Below, piece after piece: positions 47,923 through 59,619 of a stretch of DNA of 64,000 bases; the first letter of the stretch is position 1; every line of letters starts with the position of its first letter. The stretch comes from Kitagawia praeruptora. Lineage: Eukaryota; Streptophyta; Magnoliopsida; Apiales; Apiaceae. Under the pieces are notes generated by a model. It was not told where the DNA came from. It was given only the letters and a program-made list of their open reading frames with translations, and searched no databases. The stretch spans positions 8,256,001 to 8,320,000 of the forward strand of contig CM075353.1 in NCBI GenBank assembly GCA_037693485.1, given 5' to 3'. The position numbers and the translations under genes were made by a program.

Positions 47923-48690
47923 ATGGCTCCTAACACCAGATGGCAAACTACTGAAGAACAAATATCTCAACTTACCTCAATCACAACTCAACTTCAAGAT
48001 ACCGCTGCTTCACATGATGCTTCCATTGCCGAACTTCTTCAACACTCCAACGCAACCAACTCCAAGCTTGATCAGGTTTCCACAACGCTTACCTCTCTCG
48101 GAGAATCTGTATCCACCATTGCCTCCCAATTGGCACGGCTCCAGAAACGCCCCAATACTCCTCCTACACCTCCATCATCACCAAAAATTCATAAAAATCC
48201 TTTCTACCGCCCTCAAACGAATGATACTGAATCCTCGTCAACAAACCCATTCACAATCCGCCCTCTTCGATTAGAAATTGCTCCTTTTGATGGCTCTAAT
48301 CCATTAGATTGGATTCTTCAAACTGAAAGATACTTCCACCTCCATCAAACTGCACCCCACTACCGTATTGAAGCTGCATCTTTTTTCTTCCGAGGTGAAG
48401 CCTTAAGTTGGTTTAACTGGATGTATCAAAACAATCAGTTAACTACGTGGACTGAATTCACACGCGCCCTTGAATTACGATTTGGGCCTTCTTCCTTTGT
48501 TAACCATGAAGCTACGCTATATAAACTACATCAGACCACATCTGTCTCTGCCTACCAAACATCCTTTGAGTCCATTTCAAATCGTGTCATTGGCCTATCT
48601 CCACATTCACTCCTTAATTGTTTTCTCTCTGGTTTAAAACCTGATATCCAGCGTGAATTGCGCCTTTTTCTTCCTTTGTCATGGTTGTAG
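47923..48690 (+). pseudogene. Truncated gag of the chromovirus
   Basis: Reading from the ATG at 47923 gives MAPNTRWQTTEEQISQLTS, then the capsid-like strings FDGSNPLDWILQTERYF, FFRGEALSWFNWM and FVNHEATLYKL. The frame continues to GLKPDIQRELRL and then runs into foreign codons and a stop at 48688. The zinc-knuckle nucleocapsid and everything after it have been deleted. An in-frame ATG at 47890 would add eleven residues but overlaps the primer-binding region. Confidence 0.88.
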
Positions 48691-49754
48691 TTGACCGTTT
48701 ATCTAAAGCAGCTCACTTTGTTGGTCTCGGTCCACATCTTACAGCCCCCAAACTTGCTAATACATTTTTTACTGAAATTATTAGGCTTCATGGGATTCCT
48801 AAATCCATTGTTAGCGACCGTGATCCGTTATTTCTCAGCAAATTTTGGTCTGAACTGTTTCGTCTTCAAGGTACTAAGTTATCCATGAGTAGTGCTTACC
48901 ACCCACAAAGTGACGGCCAAACTGAAGTCCTCAATCGTTGTTTAGAGGATTATCTTCGTGGTTTTGTGTCAGATGAGCCCACACTTTGGTCCAAGTTCCT
49001 GCCATGGGCTGAGTGGTCTTATAATACAGCCTGGCAATCTTCAATTCGGATGTCTCCATTTGAAGCTGTGTATGGAAGATCACCTCCTTCCATTCCTCAC
49101 TACATCCAGGGGTCTTCCAACCAAGTCGACCTTGACCTCTTGTTGGCACAACGAACTACTATTCTTCGTACCTTAAAATCCAATTTAGCTCGTGCGCAAC
49201 TTCGAATGACTCAACAAACTAATAAACATCGTGTTGACAAACAATTCCAAGTGGGTGATCAAGTACTTGTTAAGCTAAAACCATACCGCCAGACTTCAGT
49301 TTCTAAGCGGCTTAATCAAAAGCTTTCAAAGCGGTATTATGGACCTTATCCCATTATTTCTCGAATTGGATCTGTAGCCTACAAGGTACAACTTCCAGCA
49401 GATTCACTCATTCACCCGGTGTTCCATGTCTCTGCCCTTAAGCCATTCAAATCTAGCTCACCAACACATCACAACCTGCCACCATCCTTACCATCATCTT
49501 CCTTGGTTCCAGAACATATCTTGCGTCGCACTTGTGATTCTTCGCCTATGCTCCTGGTCAAATGGTTTGATCTTCCTGACACATCTGCTTCATGGATTCC
49601 TCTTGACGAGTTTAGGAACACTTACCCCAACTTCGACCTTGAGAGCAAGGTCGTTTCTGACGAGGGGAGAGATGATACGGTTCCACAGCCCCAGACACGC
49701 ACCAGTAGGATAAGGAGAGTTCCCCAGAAGTTTACTGACTACACTCTTGGATAA
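48681..49754 (+). pseudogene. Integrase C-terminal part with chromodomain
   Basis: It begins abruptly at MVVVDRLSKAAHFVGL, inside the integrase core. It has the second and third catalytic residues in VSDRDPLF and QSDGQTEVLNR, then the GPY/F module (YYGPYPIISRIGSVAYKVQL). A chromodomain follows (LVKWFDLPDTSASWIP), which places it among the chromoviruses. The first catalytic Asp and zinc domain are lost with the deletion. The frame crosses into the 3' LTR and stops at 49752, so the LTR start is coding. With the deletion it cannot be active. Confidence 0.92.
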
Positions 49755-50041
49755 TTCCTACAAAAGTGGAACTGTTGCTATTTTAATTAATATTTATTCT
49801 GTAACTGTCTATTAGCATTTATTTAGGAGTCTGCATATTAGCACTAAAGTGTATGCTCTAAAGCCACGTTCATTGTCCCATTAGGCCATACACCCATTAC
49901 TTCTTTTATTATGTAACTGCAGCCTCTATATACAGATGGCTAGAGCAGAATATTAGGATTTTATGAATGAAATTAAGCATGTTTTCTTCTTCTTCTTTCT
50001 GGGAGTAAACCTGTACTCGAAACAGGAATATTTACCTATCA
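49673..50041 (+). repeat. 3' LTR of the chromovirus
   Basis: Same length as the 5' LTR and nearly identical. The target duplication TAATC follows at 50042-50046. Confidence 0.95.
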
Positions 50042-50140
50042 TAATCACTAATCAATTAATAAGACTAACAGTATAAATTCTAATAAGAAATAAGATGAGA
50101 AGGGCTACATTACTTGTCTTCAATCTTTGAGAGTATATTA

Positions 50141-53100
50141 TCAAGCTGTGGCATCCACCGAGGTATTTGCAGCTGCCTTATGCACAAAGGATTCAAGATA
50201 CTCCTTCCTATATGGAATCTAGTAATTAGTTTTTAAACATAGTTTAGGAACACAGATTCAAATCCAACTGTCAACAGTCTAACAAAATCGTACCTTGCAG
50301 GCAGATGATCATGTGGACGACTATAAGGAGTCCATATAGGATCGCCGACAAATAGACGCATAACCTGGTGAACATACATGTCTTAGGAATCGCTAGGAAA
50401 ATGAAAATGGCGTACTAAATAACTCTTATCGGCTCTATTTAGAGAAGACAATAGTAATCAGTTTCCGGGATCAATTGCATTATAGAAGGCAAAGCACAAC
50501 CCACAAGTGAAATCTTCACAAAATTTAACTGAACTGTATAGAAAGAGTTTTAATTTAAATTATAATTCCCACGTCCGACACCACTCAAGTAGACCAATCA
50601 CTCTTTTTCTCTAATAAGTAGTTACAATTATTTAAGTGGACTATTGAGACTAAAACAGTCTATATACCACATATGTGTACTTGTACTAAATACATTTGGT
50701 AATTGTGCCATACTGCAAGTATCTCAGATCATTTATAGGCTTCTTGGGCGAATGAATTTGTTTTACTTGTACTGTTTCAGCTGATTATTATTAAGTCACG
50801 AGAAAAGTGAATCCAAATAGTGCTTGGTCGATATGGAAATATAGTATCCTTCAGAGATCGTAGAGAACAGTTGGAGATATACGAAAAATGGATCCACTCA
50901 TATCTAAAAGGAGATGAAACTCAAATATGAGAGGATAACAAGTAAACTAAGGACACTCTCCTTTGATTTCTCTGCTTTTATACTCGTTCTTTTTTTTAAG
51001 CATGTGGTCATATCTTTCCTCAGAGTTAGTATGATGGACAGAATAGCTAACAGTTAGTAACTGTCCTAGTTTAGAAAGTCCCTTGCTCCCTTTTTCTGAA
51101 TCATATCCCTACTCTAAAACCATGTGGAGACCAGGATAATTCAGAGAGAAATTGGATATAATATGAAAAATAGTGTTATGTTACAGTTATACCATACAAG
51201 CGTGGCTACCCTCATATCTAGGAAAGGGTACCAGAACAGTTAAAAGGAGTATATGTATACTACCACAATTACTACCAACTACACATATAAGTTACTAGTA
51301 GGTAGTAATCGAAGTCCACTAGCAGTGTTATGTTACAGTTATACCATACAAGACCCTCATATCTAGGAAAGGATACCATAACAGTTAAAAGGAGTAGATG
51401 TATACTACCACAATTACTACTAACTACACATATAAGTTACTAGTAGGTAGTAATCGAAGTTCACTAGCTTTTCTAAGGGCATATAACTTCTCCATCTCAG
51501 AGCAAAATTATGGACATCATACATCCATCACATAGTACTGGAAGGGCACACAAATAACATACCCCCCCCCCCCCCCCCAAAGCAAGGTAATTCATGTACT
51601 TCTATTTAAAAAGAGAAAAGTAGAGAATATATGTGAGAAAAAAATGCAATCTGCCTACCAAGGAATAGTCAGAGATGTGAATGAATGTAACTGTAATTAC
51701 CTTAACATGATTGTTTGTATCAAGAGTAAACCGATGATACATTCCAGCAGGCAGTATGATCATTCCACCTTTCTTGACCATTACACGGATCCAACGATCA
51801 TTATGATCCCTTACATCATAATAACCTCCAAGAAAAGAAAGGGAGGGAAAAGAATTAGAGAAGCCTGAACAGATTCGCAACTTGAAAAAGTACAGAGGCA
51901 AGGTAGAAAAGCTAAGTAATCTTTACAGCTTCCAGCAACACAGTAACGTATTTCCTCATCAATGTGAAGATGTTCTCGAAAAAAGCTCTTTATCGTCTTC
52001 TCATAATTTGGCAAGTTTTCAGGGCACACCTCACGGAAGTCCTGTAAAAAAGCTTTCACTTTGTTATACACTTGTAATTCCTGTACTTTGCATACAGAGT
52101 TGTATAGATGAAACAATACATATTATTAAATAAGAGAAAGGGGAATTTTTACTGACCATGTAAGAGTATCCACGAGATTCACAAATTTTCTTTAGATCAT
52201 CGTCAGTTTCATAATTATCTGCATCTAATCGCCAGCTGAGCACCCCAAGTCCTGCAAATCAACACAGGAGCACAGAGAAAATTATTAAAGTTTAGATTAT
52301 CTTTTATGGTTTATTTTAAGTACATACCAGAAAGTTTCTCTAACGAGACAAATTCCTTTGGATTTCGGTGATGGGGTAATCGTTGATCTTCATCACTATC
52401 ATCCATGTACCATGCCTGTAAAACTTCCTCCCGGTGATCCTGTACGAAAAAAAAATGTTCAGAAACAATACATATTTTCTTTTCTCGCCTTGCTTTCCCC
52501 TGTAGGCCAATAATATTATGTATTGCTCAGCCAAAAGTTTAACCATATGAGGTCTTGATCCATGTTATGCAGTGAGTTCGATGATAGTATCTTGTAGGAA
52601 TTATCAAAAGTAATGAAAATATTTAAGGAAACATAATGGCAATACAGCTTTAACTTGCAGTTAGTAATATCTTGTGAAAAGCAGCCTAAATGAATTAGCT
52701 ATGGATTAATTTTGTCACTCACAGTTTTAACATTAACACTAAAACTAGTTTAATTATATTTACAAACAATGTTAGTACCAACCCTCCTCCCACCCATATC
52801 CTACCATCAAGCCAATTATATCACTAACTTTCACCTTCGATCAATTTACAAGATCAGACTCAGCCCTCAGCTAATTTTGGCACAAAGAAGATTAAAACAA
52901 AAGCAAGGTTCTGAATCATTAAATAGAATGAGTTGGCTTGAAAAAAATAAAGTGTCAAGTATATCATGGACATTTACTGTCAAAGAATTCATTTACCTTG
53001 TATCTGGTTGGGATGAATCGAATGAAAAGGAATGGAATGAAATTTGAACTATAAAATTGGTTAATGTCTAAAATATTCATTCATTCATCCATTCCATTCT

Positions 53101-53701
53101 TAATCATTTAAACTAGAAATCAAACTCACCTATTTAAGAAGGAAGGCTCCATTCTCCCCAACATTCAATTTCTTCACATTTCTCATCATAGAAATTTTTT
53201 ACCTATTCATTTTTTTTCTAAATCTTCCCTCTACCTCCATTTTTTTCTTTTAATTTCATTGATTCCATTCCATTCTCCCCAACCAAACACAACATTATTG
53301 GCTCATTTCATTCCATCGTAAGATCTCATTCCTTTCAATTTTGAAATGGCTTTATTCTACACCTACCATTCACAAATTTTATCTAAAAAAGTTTACATCA
53401 TGCATAATCTCCTCTCAGTCCAGCTCTTAGTTTCTTCAAAGTTTTCTTGTCATTCTTACCTATATCCCAACCACCCAATGCAATATGTCCTACTCGTAAG
53501 TAGAAGTTTGCAGAGGGTGGTAGGACGTATGCATTGAAATGCGTGAAAAAGTCAGAGGATCATGCTTTGGGAGGGAGGTAGTACCAAATCTTGAAGTGAG
53601 TTTATTGCAATGAATCAGATGTTTTTGTGTGTGTGCGTGTGTTGCAGATCATATGCAAACACAGAGCAAATAGAAGAGCTTACCTTTTTTGTTGACCCCA
53701 T
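50141..53701 (-). CDS. ARD: Acireductone dioxygenase, copy 1, 7 exons, 200 residues
   Basis: A cupin-fold metalloenzyme of methionine salvage: with Fe(II) it turns dihydroxyketo-methylthiopentene plus oxygen into the keto acid precursor of methionine and formate. Exons: 53684-53701, 52328-52439, 52157-52251, 51927-52041, 51701-51825, 50294-50364 and 50141-50207; sum 603 bp. Landmarks are AWYMDDSDEDQRLPHH, DADNYETDDDL and DHNDRWIRV. Metal ligands H99, H101 and E105 (EHLHIDEEIRY) and H144 (PAGMYHRF) are present. At the exon 4/5 junction the usual Gly of GSGYYD becomes Cys (C114), unless another splice site is used. An upstream in-frame ATG at 53707 would add two residues. Intron 5 is 1.3 kb and holds a tandem duplication and a C tract. 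Confidence 0.93.
51173..51475. repeat. Tandem duplication (~150 bp) in an ARD intron
   Basis: The block from AGTGTTATGTTACAGTTATA to TAATCGAAGT-CACTAGC occurs at about 51173-51325 and 51326-51472. Copy 2 lacks about 8 bp (CGTGGCTA) and has a few substitutions. It lies in intron 5 of ARD copy 1. Confidence 0.88.
51561..51578. repeat. Homopolymer C tract
   Basis: About 18 consecutive C follow CATA. On the ARD coding strand this is a G run within intron 5. The length may be misjudged by sequencing. Confidence 0.95.
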
Positions 53702-54362
53702 TTGCATCCTCTAGTGTAGTAAAGATTTCAGTTCAACCAAGATTCTGCCCTCTGAAGCTACTCTCTAATTTTAGCTCCAAGTCTAAACTAACCCCTTGCT
53801 AATTTTAGTACAGTATGTCTTAATTTGAAGAAATATAATGACAAGAATACCCATTGTTATCTAAAAAAAATATTAATACTATTAATAAATTAATTAGGAG
53901 AACGAACAAATAAACTCGCTTTTACTAATTAATTTCTTAATATATTAGGAATTGGAGTCTAAATAGTACTTCTCTATCCCTCTCATTTTTTATAGATTTT
54001 TTTTCACTGATTGCCACGCATTTTAAAGTGTAAAAAAAGAAAAACAAATTGTACTCGTGTTGTCCTATTGTATTATTTTTAAATTTATGGCTTTTTATGC
54101 ACATGATTGATGGCTGAAATGGTAATTTCAACTCAAGTGTGTGTAGGTGAGTGAGGGACTTGGGGGTGGTAGACCAACTGATCGAGCATTGAATTTAACA
54201 TGGATTTTTGCTACAAGGCATTTTATAGTGGCTGATTGAATAATAAAACATGGCTTCAAACTTACTAACACTGCAAATTGGCTACAGGATCCACTTACAG
54301 ACCATTTTAATACATATTAAGCTTGATTGCTTACAGAAATTAGTTCGAGAACTCCGTAAAAC

Positions 54363-54500
54363 ATGTGACCTAAAAAGCGGAATTCGGAATAAAGCGATGA
54401 AGTCATCGAATAACAATTAATCGACGATTAATCCCGATTAATTTTCGTTTCGAAAGGTACCGAACAGCGATTAATCGCCGTTTTTTAGAACAATGCATGT
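54363..54500. mobile_element. Short hAT-like MITE remnant
   Basis: CATGTGAC is repeated on both sides (54363-54370 and from about 54496). Inside, CTAAAAAGCGG is mirrored by CCGTTTTTTAG, with ATTAATCG words as in the MITE at 4137. The right end has an extra AACAATG absent on the left, as if the left tip was lost on insertion. Confidence 0.5.
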
Positions 54501-54639
54501 GACCACTAGTCCCACTGTCCCAGGATTAATGGGTGTAAGCTGATTATGTGCACTCATATTTGTAGCGTAATAAAACACAATATATAATGTAATCGACAGA
54601 TTTCGTCTTTTTATTCTTATTGTAAATTCTTGTTCTGCT

Positions 54640-57542
54640 TCAGTGAGCTTCAAGAGGGGAAGCCAGTCCAACCTTATCGGCGAAATTCTTAATGTACTCT
54701 CTCCTAGAAGGATGATCATCTTGTGGCCGATTATGTGCAGTCCAAACAGGCTCTCCCAGGAACAACCTCATCAACTGCACCACCAAATATTACAAAAAAT
54801 TAATCAAACAGCTTAGCAAGATATTATATTAATAAAAACCCACCAGCAATACTTGACGATAATATATAAAATAAAAATCAATGACTTGTACTTCGTCACA
54901 TTTTACCTAATTATTACTACTATTGTTTTTACACACTTTGGTCATATCATCAAAGAACAGAGTTAAGATGATCTGACAACTGCCAATTTGTATTATTTAC
55001 CTAACATACAACCACAAATATAATAAGATGAAGGACTAGAACAACCCCATCACATGGAGGATCAAACCTGACCACTACTGATAATGACTTATAATAATGA
55101 AATCAGGAAGTTTTGATCAAATTTCTGCTCAAATATGCAAGTGTCCTCAAACTTAAAAACAAGTGTTGAAGGACAATGATGCAACAGTGAAAATAACAAA
55201 TCATACTCTTTCTTCTCCGGTTAGCTTTCAATTCCGTGTTCCAGATATTGTTGGCATTATCTTGGTCACTGCTTCTGATGTTTTATTTTACTTGGACCAA
55301 CATATCCAATCTCCACACGGAACACTTTATATGTACATAAAGTTCAATTAAAATGAGGATTCCGCCTTTTGCATGGATAACGCTTGCACCTTATATCTGG
55401 TTACTTTAAATCTACTGCATTTCAAGATTGGTTACTCGGGACAGTGATAAAGGATGTGAGCAGAGGATTCTCACAAAGATGTATATTGAAGACATAACCA
55501 AGAAATATGTGGATATAAGTGACGAGTAAACCCAAGTGATTCAAATCATGATTTATTTAACACACAAATAAGAAGAGATTAATATAACTTGATGAGATGG
55601 AAATTATTAAGTTGTATTAATATAACTTGATGTGAGAAATTCCAAAGTTTAGCTTGCATTAAATTCTACTGTGCCTGGTAATGAACACTAAGCATATGCC
55701 TACTACAAGTTATTTGTAAGACCATCTAGCCCAATACTTGGAATGAACTTCTTAGTAATCAGTAATGAAATTTCTTTTCACAATTTAATCTATTGTTTTT
55801 TCCTCTTCATTGTTTCACGTCCAAGTTTCTAGGATTTCTGAATATAAGCATAATCCAATTTTAAAAGGAGAACTCGGAAGAAACCTATACAGCACAGACT
55901 GGGGAGTGTACATATATTCTCAACTACAAAGGAGTACATTGAAATATTGAATTAAGATGACATGAACTAATGCAATAAAAAAGTTTCCTCATATAGTGAA
56001 GACAATTTTAGTTGAAATCATGTTTGCCATAATGCAACAATCATAAGATGCCAAGGATCACTAATTCTACAACGAACATGATAATTGATAAATAAATAGA
56101 CATGCATGAAGACTGCTCCGCTCTAGAGACCCCTGGAGACAGTGTCTATAAAGTGTCATTATGATTACCAGCAAAACTCAAAAAACCTCAACTGTTCTTG
56201 TAACTCTTAAACAGTATTAAAATAGTTCAACCTAGAGTCATTAGTTACCTTAATATAGTTAGTTGTGTCAAGAGTGAAGCGGTGGTAAATCCCAGCCGGC
56301 AGGATGATGAGATCACCAGGCTTTATCCAAATTCGAATCCAACGATCATCCTTGTCCCGAACATCAAAATACCCATTCCCTTCCAGACAATAACGTATCT
56401 CTTCATCAGCATGGATATGCTCGGTGTAGAAATTCCTCAGTTTCTGCTCATAATTCTCCACTTTCTCAGGGCATAAATCCAGCATATCCTGTACACAAAT
56501 CAATAGTCAATTTTTTCATTATAGAATAATAGAAATAATCCCAACACCTTCCACACCAATTTTCTAGCCCCAAATTTTAAACCCTCTTTGTTGGCAAGTA
56601 GTTACTGTAAGACCTTTATGAATCTATAAGCTCAAGACTAGAGAATTTTATTAACTAGTATAGATTATTGTTAAAGCACGGAAAATTAATATAGGGATTG
56701 GATTGAAGAAACACAACACTGTTTACTATCGTCCAAAGTCCAAACCCAATTTATCTAACAATGCCGTCTAAATTTGAAACAATGTCAATTTTTAAAATAT
56801 TAATTATTCGCTGTATTAGCCATTTTTAACTGATCGGTTTAGTCCTAGACACATGTTATTAAGTTATAAACCGATTAGTTCTGTTAAAGATATACAGTCG
56901 AGGCTGTACCTGCAGGAATCATCATAGGAATACACAACTTTAATCTTTCAACACAAAATTTCTTTCTCCAACTATCAAGTAGCTAATCCTAATTCTAACC
57001 AAAACCTTAACAGTTATCAACGTAAACATTACTCTGTTAGTCCTGTAATTGATAAATTTGCACAAAGTCTAATCTCAATTCTACACAAACCATCCTCAGC
57101 AGCTAATAATTTCAGAACACACACACATTCATTTAAGTAGCTACCATGTAATTGTACCCCCTATCTTGTCTGATCTTCTGCAATTCCACATCATTCTCAA
57201 AAACTTTCGGGTTTAAATGCCAATAAAGAACTCCAATTTCTGTACAAATCTTGATCATCAGATCATAAAAATCACTCCACTACTTAATCTTTAAAAAAAA
57301 TTGAAACTTTAATCAAAATCAAGAAAAACACCTGCTAAATGATCAGGGGAAACAAATTCTTCAGGGTTGCAATGATGAGGAAGCCTTTTATCATCATCAT
57401 TTTCTTGCATAAACCATGCCTAAATACATACACATATTTTAACTAAATGAAAGACCCATATCAAATTAAGTACATATAAATTGAATATAAAGACTTATAG
57501 AGAAAGAATGGAACAAAAAATTTTTTTTACCTCAATCGCCAT
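54640..57542 (-). CDS. ARD: Acireductone dioxygenase, copy 2, 5 exons, 189 residues
   Basis: Paralogue of the gene at 50141, same strand, upstream of it. Exons: 57531-57542, 57332-57419, 57145-57239, 56249-56488 and 54640-54774; sum 570 bp. It starts MAIEAWFMQENDDDKRLPHH and has the metal ligands H89, H91, E95 (EHIHADEEIRY) and H134 (PAGIYHRF), with the usual glycine in EGNGYFD. It ends KVGLASPLEAH. Compared with copy 1 it has two fewer introns: the fourth exon is continuous where copy 1 has an intron after CVAGS, and the last exon joins the final two of copy 1. The paralogues diverge clearly in the first exon and tail, so the duplication is not recent. Intron 4 is about 1.5 kb. Confidence 0.95.
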
Positions 57543-58246
57543 GGATTGTGTTCTGGGCTGTCTGAAATTTATGTGATAATGGTGCTGATAATTTAAGTGG
57601 TATCAAAATTAATTGTGAAAAACAATTAGAATAGTGACAATTTTAGTTTGGTCCATATTTTAGTAGGGGTGTCAATTTCAAAAAATGGGTTTTCATGATT
57701 CGTAAATTTTTGTGACAGTTTTTTTTTTTTTTTTTTGTTAATTTAATTTTTAATTTTTTGGTGTAGGTGGAATAAATTAGTGCAGGAGTTAATATTTCAT
57801 TTTATGTTAAAGTAAAATAAAAACATATTTAGTTTGTTTTTGTTAATTATATTGGCATAAATCTTACTATATCAAGAATAATGATTTTAACCAATATTTT
57901 AATGATTCTATTCATAAAAATTTAGATAATTAACAAATAAAAAAACATAGAAAGTACCCATAAAGAATTAAAGATAAATGACTTCATACCATTTAGAATT
58001 GACTTCAAATATCTCTGGTCATTTCTTAATGATCTGTAACGGACAAGCTTTTTACGTGTCCTTACTCATGATTTATGCCAGAAGCCACCATGAACTACAC
58101 TCAAACACACCACAACAGTTTAGACACAGTTTTGGTGAGCTTCCAAATGACCACTGAAATGCTGATGGTACAAATTTACTAGCTCTTCTAACTCTAACTC
58201 TCTTTCCTAATTAAGACAGCTATTTTGAACATGAAACTAAATGCTC
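57543..58246. other. Intergenic region between ARD copy 2 and RPC9
   Basis: It should hold the ARD copy 2 promoter (it starts at 57543) and the RPC9 3' UTR. It contains a T18 run at about 57720. I see no convincing TATA box or other motif. Confidence 0.45.
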
Positions 58247-59574
58247 TCAACTTGGCTGTGCATCATTCTCGGCCTCCTGAGTAACTCCGTCTCCGTCTTC
58301 AGTTTCTATTGGGGTTGGTAAATCGGCCTCCTGAGTAACTCCATCATCAGTTTCTATTGGAGTTGGTAAAGGAAACACTTCTGCCACCATATCCACTAAT
58401 TCATCAATATTTTCTCCAAATCGTCCTTCATAATCTTCCACGATCTGCAAATCAAATGTCAAATATCATATTCATAATATTATGAATTTTTTTATGACCT
58501 CCATGATATTTAAACATGCAATTATGTATGAATGTGGGCTTCTGAAAACTGCAATCTTTAATTTTTTTATTCAAATTTATTCACTCGCATCACTTGAATA
58601 AAATATACCAAGTAGTTCATATCTGGGATTTTTTGCTGAACAAGATCCTTTTATTCATCAAAATAAAGAATAGCAGTGACCGATACGAGTACACATTCAA
58701 GCAAACAAAGGTTGTATCTTGTTTCGTATAATTTTAGTTGGTGCTATTTTGTTTAGCTGGTCCGCTGGTGCACCGTTTGCTTACTCATCTTTATTTATGC
58801 AAATGACCTTTCCCCAAAAAAGGGGTGTATTTTAAGAAAGTACTGGCTTACAGGAATTAAGTTTTTCAAACTAAACATTAGCGAGTTGTTTAACACCTAT
58901 ACACCAGTTTGGTTACCTAATATATAACGCCTTGCAGCATTTAACACAAGCCAACAATGAATATACAAGGAGCAACTATATGGAAGGGCATAATGTTTTG
59001 CAATCATTAATACTAAATATATCAGGTAAGAGCAAAACAAATAAAGTAAACTAAAAAGGAATATGTTTCAAACTGTAAAATTACCGAGTGAATTTCAACA
59101 CCAGAAGAAGGTCTAATGTTGATGAAGTTGAGAATCTCAGCTTTTGCAAGTTTGTATTTTTCGCTTTTCGAAATAAAATCGGTGATGCTCTCTTTTGTTT
59201 GATAGCAAGCCACACTTTGCTCCAAATAGTCAAAAACCTACATAAGATGATAAAATTCAATCGGTAATTCTAAAGCATTTAATGCTTTTTCGAAAAAAAT
59301 ATGAGAAATGCTCTAGTGAATATGCCAACCTTATATTCTGATGGTGCTACGGGAGCTATAACACGTGTGGCGTCCTTTCCAGCCCCCCTAGATCGCAAGA
59401 AATCAAGTACCTCAAAATTGGTAAGTGCCCCAGCATTGCCTTTTAATCTGAAAAATGTCCAAGCATACTTGGTCACCACCAAAAGAACTAGAAAAACCGT
59501 TCATGCTCAAAAACATAATTGCCAAAAGAGTAAAGAAAAAATAAAACAAACAGTTGAATTACATACATCTTCAT
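58247..59574 (-). CDS. RPC9: RNA polymerase III subunit RPC9 (CRCP/Rpb4-like), 4 exons
   Basis: RPC9 pairs with RPC8 in the stalk of RNA polymerase III, which makes tRNAs and 5S rRNA in the nucleus. Exons: 59567-59574 (only eight bases, ATGAAGAT), 59330-59447, 59085-59237 and 58247-58444; sum 477 bp, 158 residues. The protein reads MKILKGNAGALTNFEVLDFL, then APSEYKVFDYLEQS and SKSEKYKLAKAEILNFINIR, then IVEDYEGRFGENIDELVDMV. This matches RPC9 from end to end. The very short first exon was placed because it restores the MKI start and its donor GTATGT is good. The acidic tail repeats LPTPIETDDGVTQEAD twice, an extension beyond the usual RPC9 core. Confidence 0.92.
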
Positions 59575-59619
59575 CAGGAATCCAAAAGTTGTGCCCTATT
59601 AGTCGCTAATTATCCCACT

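Larger units (their letters stand above)
47520..50041 (+). mobile_element. Ty3/Gypsy chromovirus, non-autonomous by internal deletion
   Basis: The 369-bp LTRs (47520-47888 and 49673-50041) start TGATACGG and end CCTATCA. They appear to differ at only one base (ATTATCCC against ATTGTCCC), so the insertion is recent. The flanking 5-bp duplication is TAATC. The sequence just after the 5' LTR (TTGGTGCTTTCATTGA) is in the primer-binding position, and GAGGGGAGAGA just before the 3' LTR is the polypurine tract. Only gag and the end of integrase remain; protease, reverse transcriptase, RNase H and the start of integrase are gone. Confidence 0.96.
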
